From assembly GCF_000176035.2 (NCBI RefSeq), contig NC_015675.1:3166001-3230000 (forward strand): a stretch of DNA of 64,000 nt, given 5' to 3'. The notes under the pieces are model-generated. The model worked only from the letters and a program-made list of their open reading frames with translations. It had not been told where the DNA came from and made no database searches. The stretch comes from Mesorhizobium opportunistum WSM2075 (GTDB lineage Bacteria; Pseudomonadota; Alphaproteobacteria; Rhizobiales; Rhizobiaceae). The position numbers were made by a program, and so were the translations under genes. This document shows positions 57,563 through 64,000 of this stretch, piece by piece (position 1 is the stretch's first letter; every line of letters begins with the position of its first letter).

Positions 57563-58030
57563 ATGACCATCAATTCCTCCATCCGGTTCCGGCCGGCCGA
57601 ACCCGCCGACGCCGCCGCGATCAGGGACATCGTGCGATCAGCCTATGGCAAATGGGTGCCGGTGATCGGCCGCGAGCCGCTGCCGATGCGCGCCGACTAT
57701 GAGAAGGCCGTTGCCGAGCATCCGTTCGACTTGGCCATCGAGGAGGGCCGCATTGTCGGGATGATCGAAACCATGCTTGCCGACGACCATCTCTGGATCG
57801 AGAATATCTGCGTCGCGCCGGAGGCGCAGGGCAGGGGGATCGGCCGGCTGCTGCTGGAGCGGGCCGAGCGCAAGGCGATCGAAGCAGGCCGTCCGCTGCT
57901 GCGCCTGCTGACCAACGGCGCTTTCGAGGCCAATGTGTCGCTGTATAAACGGCACGGTTATACGATCGACAGGGAGGAGCCGTTCATGGGCGGCATGACG
58001 GTCTATATGAGCAAGAAATTGACGCGATAG
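57563..58030 (+). CDS. GNAT-family N-acetyltransferase, 155 aa
   Basis: Typical acetyltransferase: RFRPAEPADAAAIRDIVRSAY at the start, acetyl-CoA loop VAPEAQGRGIGRLLLERAE near residue 93, and NVSLYKRHGYTIDREEPF. It would transfer acetyl from acetyl-CoA to an amine of unknown identity. The next gene, an ACT protein, follows 23 bases later in the same direction. Confidence 0.9.
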   Translation: MTINSSIRFRPAEPADAAAIRDIVRSAYGKWVPVIGREPLPMRADYEKAVAEHPFDLAIEEGRIVGMIETMLADDHLWIENICVAPEAQGRGIGRLLLERAERKAIEAGRPLLRLLTNGAFEANVSLYKRHGYTIDREEPFMGGMTVYMSKKLTR

Positions 58031-58053
58031 CGGGCAAGCGGAGGAATGGTACG

Positions 58054-58440
58054 ATGATGGCTGCCAGGATCAAATTGAAGCAACTTCCAGGGATTTACGC
58101 GATTTCACGGCTCGGGGCGAGCGACAGCATTCCCGGCTGGGCGGACGGGCCGGGCTTCGTCAGCATCACCAGGACCGATGACGAGCTTTCGATCACTTGC
58201 CTGGAGGATCGCGTTCCAGGCACGGTCAAGCACGATGGCGACTGGGTCGCCTTCAAATTGCAGGGGCCGTTTGCTTTCGACGAAACCGGCATCGTGTTGT
58301 CGGTCATCCGGCCGCTGTCGGAAAACGGGCTGGGCATCTTCTTGGTGTCCACCTTCGACGGCGATCATCTGCTGGTGAAAGCGGCGGACCGGGATGCGGC
58401 GAGACAGCGTCTGGTCGAGGCAGGACACACGCTGCTGTAG
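58054..58440 (+). CDS. ACT-domain protein (CASTOR/ACT-like), 128 aa
   Basis: Reads RIKLKQLPGIYAISRLGASDSIPGW, then WVAFKLQGPFAFDETGIVLSVIRPLSENGLGIFLVSTFDGDHLLVKAADRDAARQRL, the paired ACT-like pattern of small stand-alone amino-acid sensors. ACT domains bind amino acids. It shares an operon with a GNAT gene, a common pairing; both could act in amino-acid modification, which is inference. Confidence 0.82.
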   Translation: MMAARIKLKQLPGIYAISRLGASDSIPGWADGPGFVSITRTDDELSITCLEDRVPGTVKHDGDWVAFKLQGPFAFDETGIVLSVIRPLSENGLGIFLVSTFDGDHLLVKAADRDAARQRLVEAGHTLL

Positions 58441-58486
58441 TTCATCCATGTCATCGAAAACGGCTGGGTTCGCTGGCCCAACGCGT

Positions 58487-58562
58487 CTGGCTCAATCACT
58501 GGCGTGCTGGCTCAAACACTTCCGGGGTTGCGTTTGACAGCAGTGTTTGCGCATCGTTATCT
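58487..58562 (+). promoter_or_regulatory. Direct-repeat operator and promoter before the aldehyde dehydrogenase
   Basis: CTGGCTCAATCACT at 58487-58500 and CTGGCTCAAACACT at 58507-58520 match at 13 of 14 bases, 20 bases apart. Fourteen bases further on, TTGACA (58534-58539) is followed after 17 bases by TTATCT (58557-58562), a good -35 with a weak -10. The layout looks like an activator site next to a promoter for the gene at 58615. Confidence 0.5.
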
Positions 58563-58614
58563 CTAGCCATATATCACGGCCAACGGCCATGCGACGCGCC
58601 CCCAGGAGAAAACC

Positions 58615-60048
58615 ATGTCACACGATCTGCAGTTCTATATCGATGGCGCGTGGGTCGATCCTGTTGTGGCCAAGACGCTCGATGTCATCGATCCGTCGAC
58701 CGAGGATGCCTTCGCGCAGATATCGCTCGGCACCAAGGCCGATGTCGACAAGGCAGTGGCCGCGGCCAAGCGCGCCTTCAACACATTCGGCTTCACCTCG
58801 GTGGAGGAGCGCCTCGACATCCTGAACCGCGTCATCGCGGTCTACAAGAAGCGCAGTTCCGACCTGGCGCTCGCCGTGTCGCGCGAGATGGGCGCGCCGC
58901 GCCAGTTCGCGCTCGACAGCCAGGTGGGCGTCGGCCTCGCGCATCTGACGAAGATGGCGGAAGTGTTGAAATCGTTCGAGTTTCGCCACGTCAAGGGTTC
59001 CTCGCTGATCGTCAAGGAACCGATCGGCGTCGTCGGCCTGATCACGCCGTGGAACTGGCCGCTGAACCAGATCACCTGCAAGGTGGGTCCGGCGCTCGCC
59101 TCCGGCTGCACCATGGTGCTGAAGCCATCGGAGATCGCGCCGATCGATGCCATCATCTTCGCCGAAATCCTCGACGAGGCCGGCGTGCCGAAAGGCGTGT
59201 TCAACCTCGTCAACGGCGACGGCCCCGGCGTCGGCCAGGCGCTGTCCAGCCATTCCGACATCGACATGATGTCGTTCACCGGTTCGACGCGGGCCGGCAT
59301 CCTGGTCGCCAAGGCCGCCGCCGACACGGTCAAGCGCGTGCATCAGGAGCTTGGCGGCAAGTCGGCCAACATCCTGTTCCCCGATGTCGACCTCGCCACC
59401 GCCGTCAGCAAGGGCGTCGCCGGCTGCTTCAGCAACAGCGGCCAGTCCTGCAATGCGCCGACGCGCATGTTCGTGCCGCGCGACCGTCATGACGAGGCGG
59501 CGGGCTACGCCAAGGCGGCGGCGGAAAAGTTCGTGGTCGGCCCCGCCGACGGCGACAACACCAAGCTTGGCCCTGTCGTCAGCCAGGTTCAGTTCGACAA
59601 GATCCAGGACCTGATCCAGGTCGGCATCGACGAGGGTGCGACGCTGGTCGCCGGCGGCCCCGGCCGCCCCGCCGAACTCAACCGTGGCTACTATATCAGG
59701 CCGACCGTGTTCGCCGACGTCACCCACGACATGCGCATCGCGCGCGAGGAGATATTCGGGCCGGTGCTGGCGATCATGCCCTACGACACGGTCGAGCAGG
59801 CGGTCGAGCAGGCCAACGACACGGTCTACGGCCTGGCCTCCTACATCCAGGCCAAGGACATCCAGAAGGCCCGCGACGTGGCGGCGCGCATGCGCTCCGG
59901 CAATGTCTACATCAACTATCCGACTTGGGACGCCGGCCTGCCCTTCGGCGGCTACAAGCAGTCGGGCAACGGCCGCGAGTATGCCGAGTATGGGCTTGAG
60001 GATTTTCTGGAGATCAAGGGTATCGCTGGGTATGAGGCGGCGGAGTAG
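58615..60048 (+). CDS. NAD(P)-dependent aldehyde dehydrogenase, 477 aa
   Basis: A second aldehyde dehydrogenase with TPWNWPLNQITCKVGPALASG, catalytic glutamate in HQELGGKSANI and catalytic cysteine in NSGQSCNAPTR. The C-terminal PFGGYKQSGNGREYAEYG is typical. It differs clearly from the first enzyme (cysteine context GQSCNAP versus GQVCTSA), so another substrate is likely. It stands alone behind a putative regulated promoter; substrate unknown. Confidence 0.92.
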   Translation: MSHDLQFYIDGAWVDPVVAKTLDVIDPSTEDAFAQISLGTKADVDKAVAAAKRAFNTFGFTSVEERLDILNRVIAVYKKRSSDLALAVSREMGAPRQFALDSQVGVGLAHLTKMAEVLKSFEFRHVKGSSLIVKEPIGVVGLITPWNWPLNQITCKVGPALASGCTMVLKPSEIAPIDAIIFAEILDEAGVPKGVFNLVNGDGPGVGQALSSHSDIDMMSFTGSTRAGILVAKAAADTVKRVHQELGGKSANILFPDVDLATAVSKGVAGCFSNSGQSCNAPTRMFVPRDRHDEAAGYAKAAAEKFVVGPADGDNTKLGPVVSQVQFDKIQDLIQVGIDEGATLVAGGPGRPAELNRGYYIRPTVFADVTHDMRIAREEIFGPVLAIMPYDTVEQAVEQANDTVYGLASYIQAKDIQKARDVAARMRSGNVYINYPTWDAGLPFGGYKQSGNGREYAEYGLEDFLEIKGIAGYEAAE

Positions 60049-60076
60049 GCACGACACTGGCGCCGACCTTGCAGGA

Positions 60077-60239
60077 GTTCCTCGCCCCAACGGAGTGGGG
60101 GAGAGGTGGCCGCGAAGCGGTCGGAGAGGGGGCTGCGGCGCTGATGAGGTCGCGCTGAATTCTTCCAGGGCTGCGCCATCCCCCGCTCCGTCTCGGCTTC
60201 GCCGAGCCACCTCTCCCCCATCTCATGGGGGCGAGGAAC
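60077..60239. repeat. 163-bp inverted-repeat intergenic element
   Basis: GTTCCTCGCCCC at 60077-60088 and its complement at 60228-60239 are perfect outer arms; inside, GGGGGAGAGGTGG pairs with CCACCTCTCCCCC, and CTCGGCTTCGCCGAG forms a tip hairpin. It fills the gap between the aldehyde dehydrogenase and the toxin-antitoxin promoter. Confidence 0.75.
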
Positions 60240-60252
60240 GTTAGCCCCGTAC

Positions 60253-60266
60253 TTGCCAATTGGCAA
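60253..60266. promoter_or_regulatory. Palindromic operator of the toxin-antitoxin pair
   Basis: TTGCCAATTGGCAA is a perfect 14-bp palindrome 40 bases before the antitoxin start. A half-copy (CTGCCAATAG) follows at 60282. With TATATC between them acting as a possible -10, this is the arrangement of an autorepressed antitoxin promoter. Confidence 0.7.
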
Positions 60267-60305
60267 ATACATGCTATATCTCTGCCAATAGCAAGGGTGA
60301 GCAAA

Positions 60306-60716
60306 ATGCAACTTCAGTCCATCGTCGCCACGCCGGCCACGGTCGGCAGCGCCATTTCGGAGGAAGAGGCCGGTGCGCTGGCGCGCACCACTGTCAATCT
60401 GTTCAAGGCGTGGAACCTCACAGATCTCGAGGCCTGCATCCTGCTTGGAGGTATGTCGGCGCGGACCTGGGCACGCTGGAAGGAAGGCGGCATCGGCCGG
60501 ATCGACCGCGACCTGCGCACCCGCATGGCTCATCTGATGGGCATCCACAAGGGCCTGCGCTATCTCTTCACAGAGCCGGCGCGCGGCTATGCCTGGATCC
60601 GCAAGCCCAACGCGACCTTCGGCGGCCAGTCGGCGCTCGACCTGATGCTGCGTGGCGAAATTTCCGATCTTGCGGCCATGCGTGAATGGCTCGATGCGGA
60701 GCGTGGTGCATGGTGA
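60306..60716 (+). CDS. MbcA/ParS/Xre-type antitoxin (DUF2384), 136 aa
   Basis: Contains an N-terminal Xre-like helix bundle (ALARTTVNLFKAWNLTDLEACILLGGMSARTWARWKEG) for DNA binding and the C-terminal DUF2384 toxin-binding region (GIHKGLRYLFTEPARGYAWIRKPNATFGGQSALDLMLRGEISDLAAMREWLDAERG). The start ATG 60306 has AAGG upstream. It overlaps the RES toxin gene by 7 bases. It should both neutralise the toxin and repress the palindromic promoter. Confidence 0.92.
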   Translation: MQLQSIVATPATVGSAISEEEAGALARTTVNLFKAWNLTDLEACILLGGMSARTWARWKEGGIGRIDRDLRTRMAHLMGIHKGLRYLFTEPARGYAWIRKPNATFGGQSALDLMLRGEISDLAAMREWLDAERGAW

Positions 60717-61408
60717 GTGGGCTCGCGGTCCGGCGCCGCGTCCACTGGCACCAGACTTTTCGCATCATCCGCTCCATCCATCCGCCGATCGACCTGTTCG
60801 AGGACATTGCCGACCCGCGCGACTGGGAGGCGCTGGCCGCCGTCGAGGAGAAGACCAATCCGCGCATCCGGCTCGAGATCGGCGAGCTCGGCAAGGTGCC
60901 TGCCGCAAGGCGGGTGTCGGGTCCTGGCGCAAGCTTCGTGATGGCGCCCTTCGTGCATTGTTCGACGCTGCGGCCCGGCCGTTTCTCCGATGGCAGCTAC
61001 GGCATCTACTATGCCGGCGACAGCGAGGACGTGGCGCTGGCCGAGACCATCCACCACCACCAGAATTTCATGCGCGCCACCAGTGAGGATCCGGGCTGGA
61101 CGGCGGATTTCCGCGTGCTGATCGGCAGCGTCGACCGTGACCTCGACGACGTCAATGCCGTGCCCGGCGTGCTCGACCCCGACGACTACACCGCCTCGCA
61201 GGCGGAAGGGCGGGCGCTGCGGGCGCAAGGCAGCGACGGGCTGGTGTGGAGCAGCGTGCGGATGGCGGACGGGCAATGTATCGGCATCTTCTGGCCCGAT
61301 GTCATCCCCGTTCCGGTGCAGGGCCGGCATTACTCCTACCACTGGGACGGCACCCGCGTGGATTTCGTACGTCAGCACGACACGGGCAAAGTGCTGTCGG
61401 TCACCTGA
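60710..61408 (+). CDS. RES-domain toxin (NAD+ phosphorylase/ADP-ribosyltransferase type)
   Basis: The 232-residue protein has the RES fold: an arginine-bearing strand FRIIRSIHPP, the core GRFSDGSYGIYYAGDSEDVALAETIHHHQNF with the conserved Tyr and Glu, and a late serine region GLVWSSVR. RES toxins destroy NAD+ or ADP-ribosylate targets and stop growth unless held by the antitoxin. It starts at ATG 60710 within the antitoxin end, typical of type II pairs. Confidence 0.9.
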   Translation: MVSGLAVRRRVHWHQTFRIIRSIHPPIDLFEDIADPRDWEALAAVEEKTNPRIRLEIGELGKVPAARRVSGPGASFVMAPFVHCSTLRPGRFSDGSYGIYYAGDSEDVALAETIHHHQNFMRATSEDPGWTADFRVLIGSVDRDLDDVNAVPGVLDPDDYTASQAEGRALRAQGSDGLVWSSVRMADGQCIGIFWPDVIPVPVQGRHYSYHWDGTRVDFVRQHDTGKVLSVT

Positions 61409-61573
61409 TGGGAGCGCATCCCTCAACAGGCGACGGAAGCACCCGGCGGCGCTATTGCGGTCCGGCCGTGACCTGAGAGCAACGTTCTCCGATCACCCTC
61501 AAAAATGGCATGGATTACCTGCCATATCGCCTCTGCCCGATCTATATATCGGTTGAGATCGATGCAGGTGAAG

Positions 61574-61864
61574 ATGGACCACGACATCATATTGAAGGCA
61601 CTGGCGCATCCGTTTCGACGGGATGTCCTGGCGTGGCTGAAGGAGCCTGAACAGCACTTCGCCGCGCAGGCACATCCGCTCGAGATGGGCGTCTGCGCCA
61701 GCCAGTTCGACCACCGCGGCCTGGCTCAGTCCAGTGTTTCGGCACATCTGGCGACGCTGGCGTCCGCCGACCTCGTTACGACGCGGCGGGTCGGCCAATG
61801 GGTGTTCTACAAGCGCAACGAAGAAACCATCGCCGCCTTCCAGGCTGCCTTGTCCGATCTCTGA
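61574..61864 (+). CDS. ArsR/HTH regulator divergent in type, upstream of old yellow enzyme
   Basis: A 96-residue winged-helix protein: MDHDIILKALAHPFRRDVLAWLKEPEQHFAAQ, then GLAQSSVSAHLATLASADLVTTRRVGQWVFYKRNE. A single cysteine (GVCASQF) could sense electrophiles or oxidants. Start ATG 61574 fits the family; 61562 is an alternative. It precedes the OYE gene by 42 bases, so they form one operon and it probably controls that enzyme. Confidence 0.82.
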   Translation: MDHDIILKALAHPFRRDVLAWLKEPEQHFAAQAHPLEMGVCASQFDHRGLAQSSVSAHLATLASADLVTTRRVGQWVFYKRNEETIAAFQAALSDL

Positions 61865-61906
61865 CGATCCTCCCCATTCCCCCAAAATGCATGAAAGGCA
61901 TTTCTC

Positions 61907-63022
61907 ATGGCTACCCTCTTTGATCCCTTGCGGGCCGGTGACCTGACGCTGGCGAACCGCATCGTCATGGCGCCACTGACGCGCAATCGCTCACCCAATG
62001 CAGTACCCGGCGACTTATCGGTCACCTACTACGGCCAGCGCGCCACGGCGGGGCTGATCGTGACAGAGGCAACCGCCATCAGCCATCAGGGCCAAGGCTA
62101 TGCCAATGTGCCCGGCCTCTACGGGGCGGATCAGCTTGCCGGCTGGAAGCGTGTCACCGACGCGGTTCATAAAGGTGGCGGCAAGATCGTGGTCCAGCTC
62201 TGGCATGTCGGACGCATCTCGCACAATTCGTTGCAGCCTGGCGGCGGCAAGCCGGTGGCGCCATCGGCGATCAGGGCAAAATCCAAGACGTTCCTGGTCA
62301 AGCCGGATGGCAGCGGCGAGTTCGTCGACACCTCCGAGCCGCGCGCGCTCGACGCGGCCGAAATTCCCGGCATCGTCGATGATTTTCGCCGCGCCGCAAA
62401 GGCGGCGATCGAGGTAGCGGGCTTCGACGGCGTCGAGATCCATGGTGCCAATGGATATCTCGTCGACCAGTTCCTGCGCTCGGGCACCAACCATCGCACC
62501 GACGATTATGGCGGCTCCATCGAAAACCGGGCGCGCCTCCTGTTTGAGGTGGTCGACGCGGTCACGGGCGCTGTCGGCGCCGGCAGGACCGGGATCAGGC
62601 TGTCGCCGGTAACGCCCGCCAACGACGCTTCGGATGCCGATCCGCAGCCTCTGTTCAACCATGTTGCGGCGGGCCTGGGCAGCCGGGGCCTCGCCTATGT
62701 CCACATCGTCGAAGGCGCGACCGGCGGCGCGCGCGACTTCAGCCAGGGCGACAGGCCGTTCGATTACGAAGACCTCAAGGCCTCCTACCGCAAGGCCGGC
62801 GGCACCGGTGCCTGGCTGGTGAACAATGGCTATGACAAGGAATTGGCCGAAAAGGCTGTCGGGGACGGCTACGCCGACCTTGTCGCGTTCGGCAAGCTGT
62901 TCATCGCCAATCCCGACCTCGTCAGCCGCCTGAAGCGGAATGCCGAACTGAACGCGCCGGACAAAGCGACGTTCTATGGCGGCGACGCCAGGGGCTATAC
63001 GGATTACCCGTCGGCGGCCTGA
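61907..63022 (+). CDS. Old yellow enzyme-family NADH:flavin oxidoreductase (NemA-like)
   Basis: A 371-residue TIM-barrel flavoenzyme: LFDPLRAGDLTLANRIVMAPLTRNRS at the start, substrate-binding pair in GVEIHGANGYLVDQF (His-x-x-Asn), and the flavin end LVAFGKLFIANPDLVSRL. It reduces activated C=C bonds or nitro compounds with NAD(P)H. Upstream ArsR-type regulator with a cysteine suggests induction by electrophiles such as quinones or N-ethylmaleimide. Confidence 0.92.
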   Translation: MATLFDPLRAGDLTLANRIVMAPLTRNRSPNAVPGDLSVTYYGQRATAGLIVTEATAISHQGQGYANVPGLYGADQLAGWKRVTDAVHKGGGKIVVQLWHVGRISHNSLQPGGGKPVAPSAIRAKSKTFLVKPDGSGEFVDTSEPRALDAAEIPGIVDDFRRAAKAAIEVAGFDGVEIHGANGYLVDQFLRSGTNHRTDDYGGSIENRARLLFEVVDAVTGAVGAGRTGIRLSPVTPANDASDADPQPLFNHVAAGLGSRGLAYVHIVEGATGGARDFSQGDRPFDYEDLKASYRKAGGTGAWLVNNGYDKELAEKAVGDGYADLVAFGKLFIANPDLVSRLKRNAELNAPDKATFYGGDARGYTDYPSAA

Positions 63023-63133
63023 GCCCAGACGTTTGCCCTTTCGCCCGCGGCGGAAGGGCAGCTGGTCGCCTGACGCGACGATCCGGACCGAATTTCGGTC
63101 CGAACGGCCATCGCATTCCAAGCCCAACAGTCC

Positions 63134-63892
63134 TCAGTGCCTGAGAATCTTGCTCAGGAAGGCACGGCTGCGGTCGGTCTTGGGGTGCGAGAAGAACTCA
63201 TCGGGCGTGCCGCTTTCGACGATGGCGCCGGCATCCATGAACACCACGCGCTGGGCGACCTTGCGGGCAAAGCCCATCTCGTGCGTCACCACCATCATGG
63301 TCATGCCTTCCTCGGCGACCGCCACCATGACGTCGAGCACTTCGGAGATCATTTCGGGGTCGAGTGCCGAGGTCGGCTCGTCGAACAGCATGATCTTGGG
63401 CCGCATGCCGAGGCAGCGCGCGATCGCCACGCGCTGCTGCTGGCCGCCGGAGAGCTGCGCCGGATAAGCGTTGACCTTGTCGGCGAGCCCCACCTTGGCC
63501 AGCAATTCGCGCCCGGCATGCTCGGCCTCGGCGCGCGGGATCTTGCGGACATGGATGGGCGCCAGCGTGACATTCTCGAGCGCGGTCTTGTGCGGGTAGA
63601 GGTTGAACGACTGGAAGACGAAGCCGATCTCGGTGCGCAGCTGCGTCATGTTGGTGGCGCGGTCGCCAAGGCGCTGGCCGTCGACGACGAGATCGCCGTC
63701 CTTGATCGTCTCCAGTCCGTTGATGCAACGGATCAGCGTGCTCTTGCCGGAGCCGCTCGGGCCACAGACGACGACGACCTCGCGCGGCTCGACGCTCAGC
63801 GTGATATCCCGGAGCACGTTGAGCGAGCCGAACCATTTGTTGACGCCGCGAAAGTCGATCATGCCGGTTTTGTTGAGACCCGCATTGGTCAT
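63134..63892 (-). CDS. Amino-acid ABC transporter ATPase (GlnQ/AapP type)
   Basis: A 252-residue ATPase with Walker [10 protein letters not shown], the family phrase [20 protein letters not shown], signature [14 protein letters not shown] and Walker [15 protein letters not shown], then VVTHEMGFA. Start ATG 63892 has AAAGGG upstream; a GTG at 63922 overlapping the permease stop would add 10 residues. It is downstream of a permease running off the window, so it powers a polar amino-acid importer. Confidence 0.92.
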   Translation of the reverse strand: MTNAGLNKTGMIDFRGVNKWFGSLNVLRDITLSVEPREVVVVCGPSGSGKSTLIRCINGLETIKDGDLVVDGQRLGDRATNMTQLRTEIGFVFQSFNLYPHKTALENVTLAPIHVRKIPRAEAEHAGRELLAKVGLADKVNAYPAQLSGGQQQRVAIARCLGMRPKIMLFDEPTSALDPEMISEVLDVMVAVAEEGMTMMVVTHEMGFARKVAQRVVFMDAGAIVESGTPDEFFSHPKTDRSRAFLSKILRH

Positions 63893-63918
63893 GTCTGTTG
63901 GCCCTTTGGGGTTCGATG

Positions 63919-64000
63919 TCACAGCTGCACCTCGCCATGGGCCGCGCCCATGCGGCGTTCGAGCCGGCGCGCCAGCATGATCAGCGGATAGCAGACGATG
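63919..64000 (-). CDS. Amino-acid ABC transporter permease, C-terminal end only
   Basis: The minus strand reads [20 protein letters not shown] then HGEVQL and TGA, the usual last helix end and basic tail of a polar-amino-acid permease. The rest lies beyond the window. The TGA overlaps a possible GTG of the ATPase gene. Confidence 0.75.
   Translation of the reverse strand, partial: IVCYPLIMLARRLERRMGAAHGEVQL

Noticed and set aside
58618..60210. 530-codon minus-strand frame opposite the second aldehyde dehydrogenase
   Set aside because: Antisense shadow; no start signal or family feature.

Overview
The window is high-GC chromosomal DNA from an alphaproteobacterium of the Rhizobiales, most likely Mesorhizobium or a close relative. 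This rests on the abundance of ABC uptake systems, a CIRCE-controlled groESL, intergenic palindromic elements of the kind seen in mesorhizobia (for example 31742-31786, 48401-48447, 54063-54133), and the gene families present. No rRNA, tRNA, CRISPR array or insertion sequence was seen.

Layout. 0.1-5.1 kb: a small unknown gene, a lone PhnM-type amidohydrolase with decayed gene ends beside it, and an aldehyde dehydrogenase/GMC oxidoreductase operon. 5.4-7.0 kb: a membrane protein and a YceI protein, bracketed by two copies of a 44-bp repeat. 7.1-13.8 kb: a short-chain dehydrogenase, a MoaF-family protein, an NTF2-like protein and a complete branched-chain-type (HAAT) ABC transporter in one direction, an apparent uptake-plus-catabolism unit. 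13.8-20.0 kb: an amino-acid-type unit with a DadA-like oxidase, a fused permease-ATPase, a frameshifted binding protein, a divergent LacI regulator with tandem operators, and an M20 hydrolase. 20.2-24.9 kb: an SRPBCC protein, a three-subunit molybdenum hydroxylase and a MoaD-like sulfur carrier.

25.1-28.8 kb holds one large, compositionally foreign gene for a YobI-like membrane P-loop NTPase, the best candidate here for a poorly described, probably conflict-related system. 29.1-36.6 kb: a DOPA-dioxygenase-like protein, a methyltransferase, an AraC regulator, a Kef-type antiporter with universal stress domain, and DUF763 and DUF2270 proteins. 37.2-41.1 kb: Hsp20, ChaC, and an ArsR-led run of small genes (SRPBCC, VOC, small membrane protein, two DUF1801). 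41.2-47.5 kb: a LacI-headed sugar operon with binding protein, two permeases and a GH127 beta-L-arabinofuranosidase-like enzyme, so import is coupled to cytoplasmic hydrolysis.

47.8-53.4 kb: small unknown genes, CIRCE-groES-groEL, free-methionine-sulfoxide reductase and a YeiH-type exporter. 53.6-58.4 kb: a SnoaL-like protein, then a LysR regulator divergent from cupin, carboxymuconolactone decarboxylase-like, DUF2255 and aldo/keto reductase genes, then GNAT and ACT proteins. 58.6-64.0 kb: a second aldehyde dehydrogenase, a MbcA/Xre-RES toxin-antitoxin pair, an ArsR/old yellow enzyme pair, and the end of an amino-acid ABC transporter operon running off the right edge.
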